Counted from the first letter of the stretch, positions 1 to 8,702 are shown. The stretch is DNA of 64,000 nucleotides from Nonomuraea solani (GCF_900108335.1 NZ_FNVT01000001.1:1108977-1172976), one strand, 5' to 3'. The notes: generated from the sequence alone by a model not told the origin. Translations and numbers: made by a program.

Positions 1-1
1 G

Positions 2-484
2 CCGGGCAACAACATCAGCCCTCACCTGCACTACGAGGTCCGCCAGGGCTCCGGTTACCCGGGCAACATCCGCAAGGCCACGTTCAACGGGGCCACCTTC
101 GGCTACCCGAACGCCACGGTGACCTCCAAGAACAAGTGCGGCGGCGGTGGCGGCAGCACCAACCCGCACACGGCCCAGTCGGTGTGCGGCAGCGGCTACA
201 AGGTGATCGACTCCGCGCCCCTGGGCACGGCGGCCACGGTCTCCCTGCTGTACAACTCGGCCAACGGCAACAACTGCGTGGCCACGATCAAGAAGACCTC
301 CCTCGGCAAGGCCACGGCCGTCACGGCCTACCTGGAGGTCGAAGGCAAGCCGCGAGCCTCCGACACCGGCAACTTCACGTTCTACGCGGGGCCGGTACGC
401 GGCTCGGCGTCCGACAAGTGCGTGAAGTGGGGCGGCAAGGCGGGCACGGCCGTCTACAACAGCCCGCTGGAGCACTGCAGCTAG
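2..484 (+). CDS. M23 peptidase with C-terminal SapA-like domain (5' end cut by window)
   Basis: Open reading frame 2 runs in from the left edge without a start, so this is only the C-terminal 160 residues. The first part reads NNISPHLHYEVRQGSGYPGN. The HLHYE motif is the last metal-binding signature of LytM/M23 endopeptidases, which cut peptidoglycan cross-links outside the cell. After a CGGGGGS linker comes about 105 residues (from VCGSGYKVID to the terminal LEHC) that resemble spore-associated protein A of streptomycetes, with paired cysteines and the YAGPV and CVKWGG motifs. A secreted cell-wall hydrolase with a SapA-type C-terminal domain is the likely product. The signal peptide and upstream domains lie outside the window. 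The gene is followed at once by a strong hairpin. Confidence 0.8.
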   Translation, partial: PGNNISPHLHYEVRQGSGYPGNIRKATFNGATFGYPNATVTSKNKCGGGGGSTNPHTAQSVCGSGYKVIDSAPLGTAATVSLLYNSANGNNCVATIKKTSLGKATAVTAYLEVEGKPRASDTGNFTFYAGPVRGSASDKCVKWGGKAGTAVYNSPLEHCS

Positions 485-493
485 CACTGACCT

Positions 494-530
494 GAAAGTG
501 CCGGACCGCGCGCGGCGGCCCGGCACTTTC
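494..530 (+). terminator. Rho-independent-type hairpin after the M23 gene
   Basis: Arms GAAAGTGCCGG and CCGGCACTTTC (11 bp, perfect) enclose a GC-rich loop, ten bases after the TAG stop of the peptidase gene. There is no long T tract, which is usual in actinomycetes. Confidence 0.75.
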
Positions 531-534
531 TGCG

Positions 535-747
535 TTGTGCCGGACGTGCGGCGATCCGGCACCGCTTCGCGCTGGGCCGCCAGGTGTGTGGCGATTTGGT
601 GCTGCTTCGCACCGAGGCTGCTTCGCGCTGAGCCAGACGTGCGGCGGCCTGGCATTGCTTCGCGCCGGGTCAGATGGGCGGCGACTCGACGCTGCTCGCT
701 TTGTGTCGGAAGTGCAGCGGTCCGGAACTGCTTCGCGCCGGGTCAGA
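535..747. repeat. Degenerate intergenic direct repeats (about four copies)
   Basis: The gap between the M23 gene and the next gene is filled by imperfect direct copies of a roughly 40-60 base unit. Its most constant part is ctgcttcgcgccgggtcag, seen near 655-673 and 727-746, with weaker copies near 564 and 627. Other shared pieces are acgtgcggcg and tccgg. Long frames crossing this stretch lack starts with ribosome sites. No promoter is evident. The last copy overlaps the final codons of the following minus-strand gene. Confidence 0.5.
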
Positions 748-1615
748 AACCGATCAGCTCTGGCGCCTGCGCGCAGGGTCCGAGCACGCGGAGCAACGCG
801 GCGCGCAGCTCATCGACCTCCCCTGGCGGCAGGTCGAGGCGGACCTCGAAGGCGGCCTCGGTTTCCAGCGCGTCGGCGGCCACGTCGGTCAACTCCAGCC
901 GGAGCACGTTGCCCTCCATCGTGACCGAGCGCAACCCTCCGTCGGTGCCGCGCGTGCCGTGCCGCGCGACCAGGTATTGCCCCATGAAGTGGGCCACCAT
1001 CAGCTCCTCGTCGTCCTCCCCCTCCAGACGGACCACATCAGCGCGGCGCTCCCGGCTCTCATCGAGGACCTTGGCGGTCATCACCGTGGCCGGCACATAC
1101 GACAACGGCCCGTTGATCGGCGGCGCGGACTCCGGCTGTTCGGCGAAACCCATGGACTGCCAGCGCTGGTGCCCGGTGTGGCCGAACTGCAGCCCTATCG
1201 GCGCGGCGGTCGGCAGCGCGGCCAGCAACCAGCCGGGCGGCTCGTCACTGGCGAACATCGTCAGCTCCGCCAGCGCCGCCCTGGCCGGCACATCGACGAA
1301 CGGCACCCCCTTCGCGTCCACCCGCCCCGTGTAGTTCCTGCGGCCGGGCGTGAACGCCAGCTCGCAGGTGAACCAGGTGCCGGCGAACTCCTTGTACGAC
1401 AGCTCGCGCAGGCGCTGGAACGGCTCGTCCAGGCCCTCAACGGCGATCTCCCGGCCGTCGACGGTGACGACGGTCTCCGCGTACGGACCGACCTGCCCCC
1501 GGCGGACGACCAGCTCCGACCAGCCGGGCGCGGCAGCGGACCGGGCCAGGTCGCCGATCGCCATCCGCAGGTGGTGGGCCTCCTCGCGCCGCGACTTGTG
1601 CTTCTTGGACCCCAT
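743..1615 (-). CDS. Conserved hypothetical protein (290 aa)
   Basis: I do not recognise a domain. The protein begins MGSKKHKSRREEAHHLRM, is soluble, and has no signal peptide or membrane segment. The ATG at 1615 is preferred because GGAGGGG lies five bases upstream. A GTG at 1621 would overlap the stop of the upstream gene in a GTGA. The gene is therefore the second of a translationally coupled pair with the DUF6493-like gene. The middle is aromatic and acidic (GEDDEELMVAHFMGQYLVAR) and the C-terminus reads like an alpha/beta fold. The product probably works with its large partner, but no reaction can be assigned. Confidence 0.8.
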   Translation of the reverse strand: MGSKKHKSRREEAHHLRMAIGDLARSAAAPGWSELVVRRGQVGPYAETVVTVDGREIAVEGLDEPFQRLRELSYKEFAGTWFTCELAFTPGRRNYTGRVDAKGVPFVDVPARAALAELTMFASDEPPGWLLAALPTAAPIGLQFGHTGHQRWQSMGFAEQPESAPPINGPLSYVPATVMTAKVLDESRERRADVVRLEGEDDEELMVAHFMGQYLVARHGTRGTDGGLRSVTMEGNVLRLELTDVAADALETEAAFEVRLDLPPGEVDELRAALLRVLGPCAQAPELIGF

Positions 1616-1617
1616 GA

Positions 1618-4434
1618 TCACCCCTCCACATCCGCTGCAGTGGCGCCCCGGGCTCTCTGGTGCGCCGTAGCGGCGCTGCCGGCCTCTCGATCCGCCGCAG
1701 TGGCACCGCCGGCTCGATGACCTGCTGGTGCAGTGATCACGTTGGCGCCGGTATCTTGGTCAGCCGGAGCGGTGATGCCGTCAGCACCGGACTCCGGGGC
1801 CGCCGGAGCGGTGCTGTTGGCGGCGTTCGCTGCTGAGCGGGCTGGAGTGGTGCTGTCGTCGGGATCGGCTGCCGAATGCGCCGGAGCGGTGGTGAGGCGG
1901 TCGTGGAGGCGGCGGAGTTCGCGGAGCAGGCCGCTGTTGCCCTTGCGGGCGGCCAAATCGCGTACCGCCGGAATTTCGCCACGCGCGTCCGACCACTCGG
2001 CCGTCGCGAGGGCGAGTTTGACGAAGCCGGTCAGGCCGTTGCGCGGTCGCTCGCCCGGCGCGGGCAGTAGGTCGGGCAGGGCGGCGGCGGCGATCCGCCA
2101 CACGTGCGCGGGCGCGCCCCGCTGGGCGACCGAGTCGAGGGTGGTGATCACGTCGATCATCCTGGCCTCGCCACCGGCCACGAAGAGCGCGAGGTGGCGG
2201 CCGATCTCGGCGGCCGGTAGCTCGTCCCGCGCGGCCACCTCCAGCAGCACGTCGATCGCCTCGGGCAGGTCTCGCCGGCCCAGCAGACGCGCCAGCACCG
2301 CCGCGAACGCCGACCCGGCCGGTCCGTCGGCGCGCGCGAGATCACGCGCCTGCCCAGGACTGATGGACGTCGCGTTGTAGTAATAGGTGAACAGGTACGG
2401 CACCAGGTGCGCGGCGGCGAGGTCGCGGTGTGAGGGCAGCATCGACGACCACCAGTCGTGATACATCGCCAGCGTGCCCTCCTCGGAGACGTCGAGCATC
2501 AGATCGACCAGCGGCAGACCGGTCGGCGTGGCCTTGGCGGACATCACCGGGACCACGGAATGGTCACAGCTCCGGTCGTTCCAGTCGTGCTCCTCGCCGT
2601 CGCGTCCGCAGGACCAGCCGACCGTGATCTCGACGTCCGGGCAGGTCCACGAAGCGATGATCTCGCCGGCCGGGGACGTCAGGCGGGCCGCCCGCGCCGC
2701 CGCCTCGGGATCGGGCGTGCGCGGCAGTCGCAGCAGCGCCTGCTGCAGGTCGGCGGCCAGCGGCTTGGCTCCGGCCGCCTCGATGACCTCCATCCGCCTG
2801 ACCAGCTCGGCCGCCGCCACGTGCCCGGTGCTGTGCGTGGGCGTGGCCAGCAGCAGCGGCGGCAGAGTGCCCTCCTCGGCGGCCCGCAGGATCTCGGCCG
2901 CGCGGTGGATCAGGAGCCGGTGCGGTGCGGCGCCCCTCGCCGGCATCACGCGCCGCCAGGCTCGGGACATTTGCGTGGTCACGGTCAGGGAATGGACGGC
3001 GCCCTGGAACCACAGATCGATCCGCTCCCAGCTCTGCTGGCGGTACACCCAGGATTGGCCGCCCATCAGCCGGGGACGCAACGCCGCCACCACGGCGGCG
3101 CGGTCGCGGGCGACGAGCATGACGAAACCGGCCACCAGCCGCTCCCACTCCTGCCAGGAGGCCGGGTGCTCCATGAGTCGCCGGTCGAGCTCCTCGATGG
3201 ACACGGCCGGGAACTCGAGCTCGTGGACGCGTTCGGGCGCGGGGGGCAGCGGCGGAGGCAGGAACATGGGCTCGGCCTCGGCGACCAGGCCGCCCGCGAA
3301 CACCGTGGCGGCCTGGTGCCCGAGGTGCGGCGGGAGCAGCTCGATCGCCTCGCGTACGGTGGCGCGGCCCTCCTCACCCATGCCGCCTGCGTGGGCCACG
3401 GCCAGCTCGACGGCCCTCTCCTGCAACTCGGCGGAGTCGGCGGCGAACGCCCGGGCCAGCGGCGTGGCGAGGACGTTGGCCAGCGCGGGCGTACGGCGTA
3501 CCGAACGGTCGAGCCAGGACAGCCCGGCGCGCACCAGCTTGCGCTCGGCCCGGAACAGCAGTGACTCCCACGCCTCGGCGAGGTCGTCGGGGGTGAGGTC
3601 GCCACAGGTGCGCAAACGCTTCATGGCCAGCTCGGCGACCGGGCCGGGGGCGGCCGGCAGCAGGCTCAGGTAGTCGCGGGCGTGCGCGGCGACCTCGGCG
3701 GGCGTGGGGTCCAGCACTTCGTGCAGGCGGACGAAGAAGCGCAGGTCGATGGGGGTGCCGCCGCGCAGGAAGCGGCGTACGCAGCCGTCGATCAGCGCCT
3801 CGCGCTTGACCCGGCCCGCCTCGGCCAGCGCCGGAAGCGCGGCCAGCCAGCCCTGACGCGGGTCCTTCTCCCACTGGAGGACCTGGCCCACGCCCTCGGC
3901 CTCGAACAGGCGCGGCAGCAGGTGGTCGAGCAGCGGGTCGTCGCCGAGCTTCGCCGACGGGCCGTCCGCCCAGCCGGACACCAGGGGATCGTGCTGCGGC
4001 GGCTCGATGCCGGTCTGGCGGAGCAGGGCCAGGGCGAGCCCCATGCCGCGGTCGTTGGCCGTGCGCAGGCGCAGCACCAGCCGCTCGGCCAGGTCGGCAC
4101 GCCAGGCGGCGGGCCGGTCCGCGAGCGCCGCCAGGACGAGGTGCGCGTCGTCGTCGACGCTCGCCCACCGTGGCGCGAACTCCCGCCGGACCAACCACGC
4201 CGCCGCGCCCGCCGCGCCACCGATCGTGGCCGCGCCCGTCACCCGCAGCGCGGGCGCGTAGGCGGCCAGGCTGTCGTCCCACCGGTCGAACCCGGCCCGC
4301 AGCTCCTTCAGCAGCCCCGGCAGCCCCGCCGCGACCTGCTTGCGGCCGTCGTCGTCGAGCGACTTGACGTATGCGGCGAGCCGGTGAATCGGCCCGTTCA
4401 CGATCAGTTTCCTGACCTGGCCCCAATGATCCAT
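1618..4434 (-). CDS. DUF6493-like large repeat protein (938 aa)
   Basis: The protein starts MDHWGQVRKLIVNGPIHRLA and is mostly alpha-helical, HEAT-like and Leu/Ala/Arg rich. This architecture resembles actinobacterial proteins annotated DUF6493, a family of unknown function; that link is from memory. The open frame continues upstream to 4992, but that extension lies antisense to the hemerythrin gene and looks like noise, so the ATG at 4434 is chosen. The last 85 residues are a degenerate Ala/Thr/Gly/Asp-rich tail with recurring GATAAD and ITAPA pieces, and the underlying DNA is correspondingly repetitive (1620-1870). The stop overlaps the start region of the following minus-strand gene, indicating coupling. 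No transmembrane segments are seen. Confidence 0.8.
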   Translation of the reverse strand: MDHWGQVRKLIVNGPIHRLAAYVKSLDDDGRKQVAAGLPGLLKELRAGFDRWDDSLAAYAPALRVTGAATIGGAAGAAAWLVRREFAPRWASVDDDAHLVLAALADRPAAWRADLAERLVLRLRTANDRGMGLALALLRQTGIEPPQHDPLVSGWADGPSAKLGDDPLLDHLLPRLFEAEGVGQVLQWEKDPRQGWLAALPALAEAGRVKREALIDGCVRRFLRGGTPIDLRFFVRLHEVLDPTPAEVAAHARDYLSLLPAAPGPVAELAMKRLRTCGDLTPDDLAEAWESLLFRAERKLVRAGLSWLDRSVRRTPALANVLATPLARAFAADSAELQERAVELAVAHAGGMGEEGRATVREAIELLPPHLGHQAATVFAGGLVAEAEPMFLPPPLPPAPERVHELEFPAVSIEELDRRLMEHPASWQEWERLVAGFVMLVARDRAAVVAALRPRLMGGQSWVYRQQSWERIDLWFQGAVHSLTVTTQMSRAWRRVMPARGAAPHRLLIHRAAEILRAAEEGTLPPLLLATPTHSTGHVAAAELVRRMEVIEAAGAKPLAADLQQALLRLPRTPDPEAAARAARLTSPAGEIIASWTCPDVEITVGWSCGRDGEEHDWNDRSCDHSVVPVMSAKATPTGLPLVDLMLDVSEEGTLAMYHDWWSSMLPSHRDLAAAHLVPYLFTYYYNATSISPGQARDLARADGPAGSAFAAVLARLLGRRDLPEAIDVLLEVAARDELPAAEIGRHLALFVAGGEARMIDVITTLDSVAQRGAPAHVWRIAAAALPDLLPAPGERPRNGLTGFVKLALATAEWSDARGEIPAVRDLAARKGNSGLLRELRRLHDRLTTAPAHSAADPDDSTTPARSAANAANSTAPAAPESGADGITAPADQDTGANVITAPAGHRAGGATAADREAGSAATAHQRARGATAADVEG

Positions 4435-4530
4435 GGGCGGGACAGTAACGGGCCTGGCCGACACTTTCAGTGTTCGACCGCCGTCGGCGGGTAGCTCGTT
4501 CAGCTCACGGTTCCGACGAAAGGGGTCGAA

Positions 4531-5094
4531 GTGAGCGCGCAGCAGGATGTGATCGACGTACTGGTGACCGACCATCGCGAGGTCGAGGAGATGTTCGCCC
4601 GGCTGGAGCTGATGGAGGGCCGCGCTGTGGACGAGGCCAAGGCGCTGGCCGAGCAGGTGGTCATCGAGCTGGTACGGCATTCGGTGGCGGAGGAGGAGTA
4701 CCTGTATCCGGCGGTGCGCAAGCACGTGCCGGGCGGGGATGAGACCGCCGACCACGAGATTCAGGAGCACGCGGAGGCGGAGGAGACGATGAAGCGGCTG
4801 GAGGCGCTGGAGCCCTCCGACGCGGAGTTCTGGCCGACGGTCGATCGGCTGATGGTGCAGATCCGGCACCATCTGGACGAGGAGGAGAACGACCTGTTCC
4901 CGCGGTTGCGGCAGGCTTGTTCGGAGGAGCAGTTGGTCGAGCTGGGCGGGAAGATCCAGCGGGCCAAGAAGCTGGCGCCGACTCGGCCGCACCCGTCGGC
5001 GCCCGACACGCCGCCGGGCAACAAGCTGCTGGCTCCGGGGACGGCGCTGGTGGACCGCATGCGGGACGCGCTCAGCGGGCGCGGTCGTTCCTGA
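4531..5094 (+). CDS. Hemerythrin HHE cation-binding domain protein
   Basis: A 187-residue cytoplasmic four-helix-bundle protein. Candidate di-iron ligands are spread as in the HHE family: His15 (DHRE), His50 and Glu54 (RHSVAEEEYLYP), His75 and His80 (DHEIQEH), His113 and Glu118 (HHLDEEEN). Such proteins bind O2, NO or iron and are often linked to redox or stress responses. The GTG start at 4531 follows AAAGGGG at a suitable distance. The C-terminal 40 residues are a Pro-rich basic tail. The gene is divergent from the DUF6493-like gene, with 96 bases between the starts, and is followed by a strong terminator hairpin. Confidence 0.9.
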   Translation: MSAQQDVIDVLVTDHREVEEMFARLELMEGRAVDEAKALAEQVVIELVRHSVAEEEYLYPAVRKHVPGGDETADHEIQEHAEAEETMKRLEALEPSDAEFWPTVDRLMVQIRHHLDEEENDLFPRLRQACSEEQLVELGGKIQRAKKLAPTRPHPSAPDTPPGNKLLAPGTALVDRMRDALSGRGRS

Positions 5095-5111
5095 ACCCCC
5101 ATCGGCCTTTT

Positions 5112-5150
5112 CGAAAGGACCCCTGCCGTGCTTCGGCGGGGGTCCTTTCG
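5112..5150. terminator. Strong hairpin terminator between convergent genes
   Basis: Arms CGAAAGGACCCC and GGGGTCCTTTCG pair perfectly. Five more pairs extend the stem to 17 bp (one G-T pair) around a TGCTT loop. It follows the hemerythrin stop by 17 bases. It could also stop transcripts from the converging permease gene 180 bases away. The intervening 5151-5329 is G-rich and shows nothing I can call a gene. Confidence 0.85.
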
Positions 5151-5329
5151 AGGAGATGGGAAGGACGCGAGGTCCCTTGGGAGGTGGAGCGGCGGGCTCC
5201 CGTGGTGAGAAGGGAGGCGGCCAGGTCTCTGGAGGGGGTGGAGGCAGTGGGATCGCCTGGACGAGGTGGCGGCGGTGAGGCCCTTCAGAGGGAGGGGGGG
5301 GCGATTCGGGTGATGGGGGTGGGGGCTGG

Positions 5330-6577
5330 TCAGTGGCGGTCCTGGCGGGGGAGGACCACTTCGCTGAGGATGAGCTGGATGGCGGCGGCGACCGGGATGG
5401 CGAGGAGGGCGCCCACCACGCCCAGCAGGGCGCCGCCGATCAGGGCGGCGACGATGGTGACGGCGGCGGGCACGTCCACCGAGGACTTCATCACCTTGGG
5501 CGCGATCAGGTAGTTCTCGATCTGCTGGTAGATGATGAAGAACACCAGGCACCCGATGGCCACCGGCGCCGATACGAACAGGGCGGTGAGGGTGGCGATG
5601 GCGGCGCCGATCCCGGCCCCGATCATGGGGATCAGGTCGGTGACCGCCACGATGATGGCCAGCGCCAGCGCGTACGGCACCCCGAGGATCGACAGGAACA
5701 CGAACGTCGTCACGCCCGCGATGAGCGAGATGATGAGGTTGCCGGCGACGTACCCGCCGACCCGGTCGAGGATCTCGTCGCCGAGGTGCTGCACGCGGGG
5801 ACGGCGGCTTCCGGGGATCAGGCGGTACCCGGTGCGGGTGATCGAGCGTAGCGAGGCGAGGAAATACAGGGTGAGAATCAGTACGGTCAGCGCGGAGAAC
5901 ACGGCGCTGACCACGACGCCGGCCGCTCCGAGCAGCCCGCCGAACACCTGACGGCCGAGGTCGCCGCTGAGCAGGTAGGACTGCAGGCGTTCGAGCAGGC
6001 CGAAGCGCTGGTCCAGGTCGCGTACCTGAGGATGGTTCTGCAACTGGCCGATGTAGCCGGGCAACTGCTCGACGAACTGGCCGGCCTGCTGCGACAGCGC
6101 CGGGATCACGGCCATGCCGAACCCGGCGAAGAACAGGATGACGGCCGCGAACACGGCGGCGATCGCCCCCCAGCGCGGCAGCCCGTGCCGGTGCAGCCAG
6201 CGCACCGCCGGATCCAGCCCGACCGCCAGGAACAGTGACACGACGATGAGGAGCAGCACGGACGCGGTGACCGTCAGCGCCTGGACCAGCAGCCAGGCGG
6301 TCAGTACGCCGAGCGCCGCGGTGAACCCGAAGGTGAAGGGCGTACTCCCGAAAGGCCGCCCCGGCCTGCCGAACGGTAACGCGCCATCACCTGTTTGCGG
6401 TGACCCGGGCTGCGACGAAGCGGACTGTGGCGACCCCGGTTGTGGTGACCCCGGCTGTGGTGACCCGGGCTGTGGTGAGGCGGGCTGTGGTGAGGCGGGC
6501 TGCGATGCCGCGGGCTGCGATGACGCGGTCTGGGGTGGGGCGGTGCGGTCCGGGGCGGGGGGTGCGCTGTCGGGCAT
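5330..6577 (-). CDS. AI-2E family transporter (PerM-like permease)
   Basis: A 415-residue membrane protein. Residues 1-70 are a hydrophilic Pro/Ser/Gln tail built from SPQPG/SPQPA repeats, and about eight hydrophobic segments follow. The family signature regions are present: the long soluble stretch between early helices (AVIPALSQQAGQFVEQLPGY), the GVPYALALAIIVAVTDLIPMIGAGI segment region, and the C-terminal QQIENYLIAPKVM. Family members are called autoinducer-2 exporters, but several are Na+/H+ antiporters or of unknown substrate, so substrate is not assigned. The ATG follows GGAG by five bases. The DNA encoding the repeat tail (6400-6530) is itself a tandem repeat. Confidence 0.88.
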   Translation of the reverse strand: MPDSAPPAPDRTAPPQTASSQPAASQPASPQPASPQPGSPQPGSPQPGSPQSASSQPGSPQTGDGALPFGRPGRPFGSTPFTFGFTAALGVLTAWLLVQALTVTASVLLLIVVSLFLAVGLDPAVRWLHRHGLPRWGAIAAVFAAVILFFAGFGMAVIPALSQQAGQFVEQLPGYIGQLQNHPQVRDLDQRFGLLERLQSYLLSGDLGRQVFGGLLGAAGVVVSAVFSALTVLILTLYFLASLRSITRTGYRLIPGSRRPRVQHLGDEILDRVGGYVAGNLIISLIAGVTTFVFLSILGVPYALALAIIVAVTDLIPMIGAGIGAAIATLTALFVSAPVAIGCLVFFIIYQQIENYLIAPKVMKSSVDVPAAVTIVAALIGGALLGVVGALLAIPVAAAIQLILSEVVLPRQDRH

Positions 6578-6682
6578 GTGGGCTCCTTCAGGGGTGGCCT
6601 CCCTTCTGCCCTTGAGCCGCCGTGGTAAGCGGTATCCCGGCCTACCGGGCGGCCCTGACGTGCTTTTGCTGACATGACGTGA

Positions 6683-6826
6683 TCACGCCTGGGCGTCCTC
6701 AAGGGCGCCCTGCCCGGAGGCGCGGTCGTGCGCGCCGCCGTACACCAGAGTCTGGTCGGCCCGACCGAGGTCACGCTCTACCGCGAGGACGACGAGGTGG
6801 CCCGCTTCACCGGTTTCGTGGCCTGA
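6683..6826 (+). pseudogene. Orphan C-terminal coding fragment
   Basis: Between two minus-strand genes, a plus-strand frame closed upstream by TGA at 6680 reads LGVLKGALPGGAVVRAAVHQ and then SLVGPTEVTLYREDDEVARF before TGA at 6824. It has strong third-position GC and looks like the end of a real protein, but lacks a credible start with a ribosome site (a GTG lies inside at about 6728). A strong hairpin follows 20 bases later, as it would after a gene end. I take it for the remnant of a deleted gene. The parent family is not recognised. The rest of 6578-6951 holds only the hairpin. Confidence 0.4.
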
Positions 6827-6846
6827 CAGGGCTCGGTCGTGGGGGT

Positions 6847-6883
6847 GTTCATGCCGGTCCGCCGAATGCGGGCCGGCATGAAC
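6847..6883. terminator. Hairpin terminator
   Basis: Arms GTTCATGCCGG and CCGGCATGAAC, extended by TCCG/CGGG (15 bp, one G-T pair), enclose CCGAATG. It sits between the orphan fragment and the end of the glycerophosphodiesterase gene. Confidence 0.7.
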
Positions 6884-6951
6884 GTGTCACGGCCTGGACC
6901 AGGAATCGGTGTGGGTGAGCCCGCCGCCGCCGAAGGGTCCGCCCGCCGTGA

Positions 6952-7785
6952 TCACGGGCGTACGTCCAAGAAGCGGTCGGGTTTGTTGGTCATGATGCCG
7001 TCCACCCCGTACGAGATCAGCCGGCGGATCACGGACGGCCGGTCTGTCGTCCAGGTGTAGACGCGCATGCCCCGCTCGTGCACCCGCGCGACGTACCGCT
7101 TGGTGAGCCCGGCGTGCGGCAGCGTGATCCCGCCGGCGTAGCGGGCCAGCTCCGTCAGCCGAGCGGCGGGCGGCTTGCCGAGCAGGGAGACGGGGACGTC
7201 CGGGAGCATGCTGCGCAGCACCCGCATCGAGTGCCAGCCGAACGCCTGCAGCCCCAGCCGTTTGCCGGTCCACCAGGCGCGGCTCTCCTGCAGCTCGACC
7301 GCCACCCGCCGGTCGATGTCGGGGCTTCTCGGCGAGTGCTTGATCTCCAGCAGCAGCCCGGTCTCGCCGCCCATCGCCTGCAAGGCCTGCGCGAGCGTGG
7401 GCACCCCCTCACCGCGATAGCGCGGCGAGAACCACGAGCCGGCGTCCAGACGCCGGATCTCCGCGAGCGTGAAGTCGGAGACCCGCCACGGCGACCGCCC
7501 GGGAAAGACCCGCTCGACGTCGGTGGTACGCGCCAGCGTCTGGTCGTGCATCAGCACGAGCTGATGATCCCGGGTCTGCTGGACGTCGAACTCGCACAGG
7601 TCGGCCCGCTGCGACCGGGCCACGGCGCAGGCCGCGATGGTGTTCTCCGGCGCGTACGCGGACCCGCCCCGGTGCGCGATGGTCTCGACCTCCGGCGGCC
7701 CCGCGGCGGCGGCCCGTGGCACGGCGGTCAGGGCGGTCAGGGCGGTCAGAGTGGCGATGACGACGCTGCCGAGCGGACCGTACAT
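6952..7785 (-). CDS. Secreted glycerophosphodiester phosphodiesterase
   Basis: This enzyme hydrolyses glycerophosphodiesters to glycerol-3-phosphate and an alcohol. The 277-residue protein has a Sec signal peptide (residues 1-28, ending VPRAAAAG) and GDPD-family motifs: AHRGG (His38, Arg39), APENT (Glu47, Asn48), CEFDVQ (Glu65, Asp67) and LMHDQTLART (His80, Asp81). Further family marks are the LLLEIK segment and the C-terminal VYTWTTDRP and GVDGIMTNKPD. The ATG at 7785 is chosen because GAGGAGG lies six bases upstream and the signal peptide starts there. The longer open frame upstream runs antisense-free but without a ribosome site. It is probably exported for phosphate or carbon scavenging. 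Confidence 0.92.
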   Translation of the reverse strand: MYGPLGSVVIATLTALTALTAVPRAAAAGPPEVETIAHRGGSAYAPENTIAACAVARSQRADLCEFDVQQTRDHQLVLMHDQTLARTTDVERVFPGRSPWRVSDFTLAEIRRLDAGSWFSPRYRGEGVPTLAQALQAMGGETGLLLEIKHSPRSPDIDRRVAVELQESRAWWTGKRLGLQAFGWHSMRVLRSMLPDVPVSLLGKPPAARLTELARYAGGITLPHAGLTKRYVARVHERGMRVYTWTTDRPSVIRRLISYGVDGIMTNKPDRFLDVRP

Positions 7786-7847
7786 GTCCCTCCTCGGGCT
7801 CGATCCGGACAACCCGATACGGAGGAAAGTGCCCATTAAGCAGCACA

Positions 7848-7903
7848 TGGACCGCTTTCTCCGGGCGTGCCGATCAACATTTGGCCTCCGGGAAAGCGGT
7901 CCA
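7848..7903. terminator. Long-loop inverted repeat after the epimerase gene
   Basis: TGGACCGCTTTC and GAAAGCGGTCCA are perfect 12-base arms around a 32-base loop. The repeat lies four bases beyond the epimerase stop and upstream of the glycerophosphodiesterase promoter region. It is most simply a terminator for the former. A regulatory role is possible. Confidence 0.5.
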
Positions 7904-7907
7904 TTGC

Positions 7908-8702
7908 CTACGAGGCGCGCAGCCAGTCGAGCAGGGACGTGTACGCGGGACGCCAGCCGAGCAGCCGCCGCGTCTTGGCCGACGAGACCTCCTGGTCCCG
8001 GGTGAACAGGCCGGCCAGAGCGCCCAGTTCGGCGGTGGCCTCGTCGAGGGGCCAGGAGACGGCCCGGCCGCCGCCCAGCTCGGCGGCGATCGCGTCCAGG
8101 CGTACCGTCTCGGCGACCCCGTGCCAGATCGCGCCCGGCGTACCGTGGCCGATCGCGGCGAGATAGAGACCGGTGAGATCGGCGCGGTGGACGACCGGCC
8201 AGCGCACCCCGGGCTCGCCGATGTAGACGCCGGTGCCCGACTCGGCGGCCTTGCGGGCGAACAGGCCGGGGACGAGGCCGCCGCCGTCGCCGTACACCAT
8301 GCCGGGTCTGAGCACCTGGCCGCCGGCGGCCAGGACGCGGCGTTCGACCTCCGCGCGCCAGGCCACGAAGGGGTGCGGGTCGGGGGCGCTGTCCTCGTCC
8401 ACCGTGCCGCCACCGAGCACGGCGACGCCCGTCGTGTAGAGCAGCGGCGGGCCGGCCGCGAGTAAGGCGTCCACCCCGGCCAGGTCGGCCTGCTCGCCGA
8501 GGGGAGCGCCCGCGTGGAGCACGAGGTCGAAACCCTTGGCGGCGGGGGTCAGCGAGGCCGGGTCGGTCAGGTCGGCCTCGATCTCCGGGTGGCCCGTCGG
8601 GCGGCCGTCCGGGTGGCGCAGGGCGGTGACCTCGTGGCCGGCGAGGGCGGTCGCCACGGCCGAGCCGATGTAGCCGGTGGCGCCGATGATCAGAATTTTC
8701 AT
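7908..8702 (-). CDS. NAD-dependent epimerase/dehydratase family protein
   Basis: A 264-residue Rossmann protein with the N-terminal nucleotide motif GATGYIGS (residues 8-15). LLYTTGVAVLGGG stands in the position of the short-chain-dehydrogenase serine, and VLRPGMVYGDGG is typical of extended SDRs. A canonical YxxxK is not evident, so substrate and even activity are uncertain. Its ATG overlaps the stop of the Gfo/Idh/MocA gene (ATGA), so the two are co-translated. Both are likely controlled by the divergent TetR regulator. Confidence 0.88.
   Translation of the reverse strand: MKILIIGATGYIGSAVATALAGHEVTALRHPDGRPTGHPEIEADLTDPASLTPAAKGFDLVLHAGAPLGEQADLAGVDALLAAGPPLLYTTGVAVLGGGTVDEDSAPDPHPFVAWRAEVERRVLAAGGQVLRPGMVYGDGGGLVPGLFARKAAESGTGVYIGEPGVRWPVVHRADLTGLYLAAIGHGTPGAIWHGVAETVRLDAIAAELGGGRAVSWPLDEATAELGALAGLFTRDQEVSSAKTRRLLGWRPAYTSLLDWLRAS

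Noticed and set aside
4435..4992. N-terminal extension of the DUF6493-like protein by 186 residues
   Set aside because: It would run antisense through the hemerythrin gene and reads as Leu/His/Arg-rich shadow sequence. ATG 4434 begins the family-like sequence.
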